DNA of 10,796 bases from Ichthyophonus hoferi (lineage: Eukaryota > Opisthokonta > Ichthyosporea > Ichthyophonida > Ichthyophonidae). Positions within the stretch are counted from its first letter, which is position 1, and each line of letters opens with the position of its first letter. The translations under genes were made by a program, and so were the position numbers. Below are positions 7,471-10,796 of this stretch, in pieces. Location: contig NAOQ01000628.1 in the NCBI GenBank assembly GCA_002751075.1, positions 2,814 through 13,609 of the forward strand, written 5' to 3'. A model generated the notes under the pieces. The model saw only the letters and a program-made list of their open reading frames with translations. It ran no database searches and was not told where the DNA came from.

Positions 7471-7511
7471 AAATTAGAACCAACCCCAGGGAACCCAATA
7501 ATAAATTAGAA
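7457..7511. repeat. 23-bp direct repeat, 32-bp period
   Basis: GGGAAACCAATAATAAATTA then GAA (7457-7479) recurs at 7489-7511 with a single change (AAACC/AACCC). It is a recent-looking local duplication right after the open stretch ending at 7469. Confidence 0.8.
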
Positions 7512-7595
7512 TAAGAACCAATTCCAAAGCAGTAAATTTAGTGCTGAAAGGCGCATGTGACCCTTTTTATTTTCTTTATTCTTCTTTTTGAAAAT

Positions 7596-7603
7596 ATGCA
7601 AAT
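7596..7603 (+). promoter_or_regulatory. ATGCAAAT octamer, site 1
   Basis: An exact octamer in the context ATATGCAAATTTTCA. It is one of three in 470 bases upstream of the KEN-box gene, with none found by eye elsewhere in the window. Confidence 0.4.
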
Positions 7604-7860
7604 TTTCATGGTATATATTTTATTTATTTTTAGAATTAATCGTAAATTAACGTATTATTGGCACTGCTTTTAACCTGAGTAATTATTATTATTATTATTT
7701 TTCTTCTGGCAGATCAGATCGGTAGTGCATAAAATAAACAACATAAAAAAATGAGCAATAGCCATGCTATAACATTATATTTTTTTTTATAGATAATAGA
7801 TACTGTTTTAAAGTACTAATAAATTATTTCTCATCACATATTATATATATATATGTGAAA

Positions 7861-7868
7861 ATTTGCAT
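7861..7868 (-). promoter_or_regulatory. ATGCAAAT octamer, site 2 (minus strand)
   Basis: ATTTGCAT on the plus strand. The minus strand reads GAAATGCAAATTTTCA, sharing flanking bases with site 1 (AAATTTTCA) and site 3 (GAAATGCAAATT). Confidence 0.4.
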
Positions 7869-8023
7869 TTCAAGTGTAAATCTTACGGATTAGATAGCTC
7901 ATAACCCGTTTCAAAATTTAAATTTTTCAAATTCAACATTACAATTACACATTGCGTCCTAAAGCAACAATCTTCCAACTCTTCTTGTTTTATTGGTCCA
8001 TTATTAACAGTCAGTACCCCCTA

Positions 8024-8064
8024 ATTGGAGGAAATTATTATTGGCGCGCGCGCGAAATGCAAAT
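8024..8064. promoter_or_regulatory. Candidate promoter cluster: inverted CCAAT boxes, E2F/SBF-type site, octamer
   Basis: ATTGG occurs at 8024-8028 and 8040-8044 (also at 7992). It is followed by an alternating GC block (8044-8054) whose right end GCGCGAAA (8050-8057) is TTTCGCGC on the minus strand, the E2F/SBF consensus that drives G1/S genes. An ATGCAAAT octamer overlaps it at 8057-8064. CCCCGCC follows at 8097-8103. The cluster lies about 390 bases before the KEN-box start codon. The motifs are read directly; the role is inference. Confidence 0.5.
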
Positions 8065-8407
8065 TAACGGTACTACGTACATATTATACACCCACTCCCC
8101 GCCTAAACGCTCAGAGTAACTCGAGCAATTATTTCGGTTTAGCAAAAAAATATATGTAGATATATTTTTCTCTGTTTTGTACTGTATGATATGTTTGCGT
8201 CGTTATTTTCGTTTATTTGGGTGTAATGTTATAGTATTTGGAATGTAAAATCCGTGATTAATATATTCTTTTACTATTCTTTTATTATACTGTTTTATTA
8301 TAATAAAATTTGTCTTCCAGCGGTTCATAGTTAGTGATCACTGTTATTTCCATATTTTAAATATTTTTCATAGAGGTCTTTTTTCATTACCGTGGATTAC
8401 GGTACGG

Positions 8408-8437
8408 ATGATAACACAAAGTCAGACGTCAATTTAA
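8408..8437 (+). promoter_or_regulatory. Upstream ORF of 9 codons, in frame with the KEN-box gene
   Basis: ATG...TAA encodes MITQSQTSI and stops 6 bases before the main ATG, in the same frame. A small stem (TACCG 8388-8392 / CGGTA 8400-8404) precedes it. Unless an intron removes it, ribosomes would meet this ATG first, so it may damp translation of the main frame. Confidence 0.5.
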
Positions 8438-8443
8438 CTGAGT

Positions 8444-9136
8444 ATGATTGCCAACCAAGGTCACTACATAGTGGAGGAAGACAAGGAAAACACAGCTCCC
8501 TTCGAGCTACAGGGACAGGGGCTACAGGGAAGAAAACAGCTGTATAGTAGAAAGAAATTGGCAAGCCGCGAAGGAAATAATATGACATTTCATGATGTAT
8601 CCAATACCCTTGTTGAACATGGCCGACTTGTAAAAGAGGGAGTCCCAAGGCGAACCATTGAAACTAATAATGTGAGTCCAGAACTTTGCACTCCCAGTAA
8701 GGGTACTAATAATAATAATATAAACACAGTGCCTCCAAACTCACATTCACAGGTCAACCACTACGATCCAAAGTTCAGTATTTCTCCATATTATTCTCAA
8801 GGAATGAAAACACCGCCTTCGTCTTACTCCGTTGATCAACATTCTAATCTATCTTCTACTCCTCGTATGTATTACTTGCCCCCGGTGGTGGAACCTGTAA
8901 CCGATGGCATATATGAGCTTTCTCGTTTCAGTTCACATCTTAATCGAAGTCTGTTTGCAAATCAAAGCAATCATCATGGTTACAGGCGAAAACATTTGGG
9001 CGAAGACATGCCCAAGGTTAATTCTAATCGTGTATTCCAAATTGGAAAGACATTTCGAATGAGGAAAGTTAATAATGGACTGGTATCCCGTCCCTATCAC
9101 TCTAATCCTAACCATCAACTTTTTCTTATTCCCTAG
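8444..9136 (+). CDS. 230-residue KEN-box protein, probable APC/C and Cdk substrate, family unknown
   Basis: This is an intact single-exon frame; the in-frame stop at 8435 limits the start to 8444 unless the AG at 8441-8442 is an acceptor. Residues 13-19, DKENTAP, match the extended KEN degron (KEN with Pro at +3). RxxL motifs follow (RKQL 30-33, RKKL 36-39), then TFHDVSNTL (48-56), like the DVSN segment of B-type cyclin and securin N-termini. SP/TP sites lie at 78, 83 (TPSK, a full Cdk consensus), 114, 123 and 139. The rest is polar, rich in Asn, Ser and Pro, with no membrane segment or known domain; the C-terminal ~35 residues are basic. I infer nuclear, cell-cycle-regulated degradation. No cyclin box, kinase or kinetochore domain was seen. 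The upstream E2F-type site fits G1/S expression. It could also be a lineage-specific mitotic regulator or inhibitor. Confidence 0.7.
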   Translation: MIANQGHYIVEEDKENTAPFELQGQGLQGRKQLYSRKKLASREGNNMTFHDVSNTLVEHGRLVKEGVPRRTIETNNVSPELCTPSKGTNNNNINTVPPNSHSQVNHYDPKFSISPYYSQGMKTPPSSYSVDQHSNLSSTPRMYYLPPVVEPVTDGIYELSRFSSHLNRSLFANQSNHHGYRRKHLGEDMPKVNSNRVFQIGKTFRMRKVNNGLVSRPYHSNPNHQLFLIP

Positions 9137-9770
9137 CTCCGGGGTGGCTATATAGTTGCTACAATCGTTTGCTTAAGTGTAACTTTATCACTTTTAATGA
9201 AAGTTCTCTATTGATGCATCACATATTAGTTTTTAAAAACTTGCTGTTTATTGGCCAGGGCCATAACTATAACTCGATCTATGTTAATTTAGGATGCCTT
9301 GGTTAACCTTGATCATTTCAACTCATTATTTTCATTAGGTCTGTCTTTTTAAAGGTATTTTATGGACATAATTATTGATTGTATTTATATATATTGTACT
9401 CTATAAGTGTTTTTCAACGCTTTTAAAGTTAAAGCCATTGGACCTATCGGTTGAATTTAATGTTTGGTTGGTTCTTCATATTTTAATAAGATTAAGGCAT
9501 TGGTAGGATAAGTTTTAATTCTTGCCTATAGCAGATAGAAAAAATATCTAATTACGAGATATCGGTGTAGTTACCAGACCAATGGGGCCACGATTTTAAA
9601 AATGTAAAACATAACAAGCCAGTCATATATATATATATAACCATGCGTGTGCATGTGATGTAATAGAATAGCATGTACAGTAAGTACATAAAGTCCTAAA
9701 CCAAATATACATCATGAAATTTATTATCTCTTCTTTCTCATCCTTAATTTTTTTAAATTTAATGCAATAA
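9137..9770. other. 3' flank of the KEN-box gene, no recognised gene
   Basis: AT-rich. No AATAAA was found close to the stop, so the poly(A) site cannot be placed. A TA run lies at 9626-9640, followed by a CATGC/GCATG stem (9643-9656). No exon was seen on either strand. Confidence 0.5.
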
Positions 9771-10119
9771 TTAGATTGGATAGCAAACTATATTATAATT
9801 GTTATTTTGTTTTGCCTTCCAAGGTATAGTTCGACCACTGTTATTGGCTATCCCTAAGCTGCTGTAAACCTATTAGTAGTGCTAATATTAATCTTCAAAC
9901 ATATATATACACGGAGCAATACCTTACATACTCTGGATGGTGTCCTATGTAACTGTTATAAGCAGAATTTCTGATCGGAAATCGCAATCAAGGATTTCCG
10001 ATTAGAGGAAAATAAAGTAGGAATAGAAATAGATAATGACATTTTCAAATTCTCTCATACCTTTAATAGTAACTCATAGTACAAGATTTGGATCATAGCT
10101 GACTTTCCTCCAAGAGGGG
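9771..10119 (-). CDS. Tentative minus-strand gene fragment, two or three exons, family unknown
   Basis: The best exon is 10119-10061 (59 nt): acceptor TCAAAG, donor AAG|GTATGA, encoding PLGGKSAMIQILYYELLLK. GGKS recalls a P-loop, but the full GxxxxGK[ST] spacing is not established. Two weaker exons keep phase 0: 9952-9923 (LHRTPSRVCK; another frame gives YIGHHPEYV) and 9869-9771 (VYSSLGIANNSGRTIPWKAK, then a tail to a stop). Upstream exons would lie right of 10119, where a pentamer tract and repeat copy B intervene. No family is recognised; the whole model may be chance outside the first exon. Confidence 0.3.
9971..10005. repeat. Inverted repeat, 13-bp arms, 9-nt loop
   Basis: CTGATCGGAAATC (9971-9983) and GATTTCCGATTAG (9993-10005) pair at 12 of 13 positions, and the mismatch is a tolerated G/T type in one strand's RNA. 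The arms are not simple repeats, which makes the structure stand out. Confidence 0.75.
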
Positions 10120-10149
10120 CTTTGAGTTATTTCTTACCTGGCAATAATA

Positions 10150-10180
10150 ATATAATATAGTATAGTATAATATAATATAC
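10150..10180. repeat. TATAA/TATAG pentamer array
   Basis: A short member of the same 5-base periodic class seen on the left. It supports a genome-wide simple-repeat habit. Confidence 0.8.
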
Positions 10181-10399
10181 ATTTACACAATCTATACGTA
10201 CACCTAAAATGAAAATCAATAACCTCAATACTAGTATTATTTCAAATACAATGTTAGCTGAAAACTGCAATATACACTCAACAGAGATATAATGTAGTAA
10301 TATAAAAACTACTATAGCACCCATTAAAACCAAACTCAAATTGACCTATGACTAGAATTTATATACATAATGTTGCTGATAAAGGGATAAGCATACAAC
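10181..10399. other. AT-rich sequence without a recognised gene
   Basis: A hydrophobic open frame on the minus strand covers this stretch, but it flows from AT composition and runs into the pentamer tract. Nothing else was seen. Confidence 0.45.
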
Positions 10400-10499
10400 G
10401 TGAGATTCAGGTGCAACTAACTAGAGCCTTAGACTGCCCACTACCTGATGACAACAGCCAGATAGTACTCAGTACAACAGATAATAGTTTTATTTCCAA
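10400..10499 (+). repeat. Dispersed 100-bp repeat, copy B
   Basis: This is the partner of 4139-4238 in the same orientation, 71% identical with no indels. It ends TTTTATTTCCAACA (to 10501) and is followed by TGATATAGCAGC, faintly like an initiator-tRNA primer site. If it is an LTR, it may begin near TGTTGCTG at about 10371. On the plus strand it is also open: EIQVQLTRALDCPLPDDNSQ, then IVLSTTDNSFISN. Confidence 0.65.
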
Positions 10500-10502
10500 C
10501 AT

Positions 10503-10796
10503 GATATAGCAGCTTGTGTATAAATATATAATGTTATCTCTTGATAAAAGATCATAAACAATGCCACGTGCAGAAAAGCAGCCTGAGGTATCCTTATATC
10601 CCTATAGTATAATAGTAGGTAAAAACAAAACATATCATATCATATCATACTTAAAGATTATTAAACAATGCAATGTATTCTTAGAAAGATAAATTCTAAT
10701 GTTTTCTTTAAGTTATTAAATTAGTTACGGTTTAAACTAGATATTGGGATAGTCAAAAAAACCCAATGGAATATTGTTTTCGTACAACCCTATACC
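10503..10796. other. Right edge, no certain gene
   Basis: It contains a CATAT pentamer run (10631-10650). A possible first exon starts at 10561 (ATG, nine codons MPRAEKQPE, then GTATCC). A competing minus-strand frame in the same bases reads AAFLHVALFMIFYQEI after CCTCAG. Neither can be chosen. Confidence 0.35.

Larger units (their letters stand above)
7512..8020. other. Distal upstream region of the KEN-box gene
   Basis: AT-rich noncoding DNA with an ATT run (7683-7699), a TATA run (7842-7854) and two of the three ATGCAAAT octamers. No exon was seen. Confidence 0.5.

Noticed and set aside
8397-8648. Minus-strand open frame overlapping the KEN-box gene, and a second one at 8933-9118
   Set aside because: They are shadow frames of the plus-strand gene, whose degron and Cdk motifs make it the credible reading.
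10127-10339. Minus-strand 70-codon hydrophobic frame
   Set aside because: Its hydrophobicity reflects AT-rich codons, and its end is formed by a pentamer tract. No other support.
10561-10587. First exon MPRAEKQPE of a rightward gene
   Set aside because: It is only nine codons, and a minus-strand frame competes in the same bases. The window ends too soon to decide.

Overview
The window looks like nuclear DNA from an AT-rich, intron-rich eukaryote with low gene density. Simple repeats cover much of it. Introns follow GT...AG. The genes recognised or suspected (a RINT1/Tip20-type tethering factor and a KEN-box protein) and an initiator-tRNA-type primer site suggest an opisthokont, such as an early-diverging or basidiomycete-like fungus or an invertebrate. 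I cannot name the organism. Everything here was read by eye; no search or alignment was run.

Left third (about 1-3640, minus strand): the long low-complexity open frames here are artefacts of microsatellites. Between them lie short exons with matching splice phases. Together they spell the first ~138 residues of a protein resembling RINT1/Tip20, a Golgi-to-ER vesicle tether. It starts at 3638 and runs leftward off the window. Most of its introns carry microsatellites: a ~300-bp AAT tract in intron 1, and degenerate 5-bp-period arrays in introns 2, 4 and the last partial intron.

Middle (about 3640-7540): no intact gene was found. It holds the RINT1 upstream flank with a diverged ~180-bp duplication, one copy of a 100-bp dispersed repeat (second copy near 10400), an eroded LTR-element candidate with a primer-binding-site-like sequence, a small GC-richer hexamer/heptamer array, and three patches of eroded coding-like sequence of unknown family.

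Right third (about 7540-9140, plus strand): one clear single-exon gene (8444-9136) encodes a 230-residue disordered protein. It has a textbook KEN degron, RxxL motifs and five SP/TP sites, so it is probably a cell-cycle-regulated APC/C substrate. Its upstream region has an exact E2F/SBF-type site inside a CG-alternating block, inverted CCAAT boxes, three exact ATGCAAAT octamers and an in-frame 9-codon uORF.

Right end (9140-10796): mostly AT-rich noncoding DNA with a good 13-bp hairpin, a tentative minus-strand multi-exon gene (about 9771-10119) and the second copy of the dispersed repeat. The window's main novelty is the hidden RINT1 gene with its satellite-filled introns and a likely 11-nt microexon.
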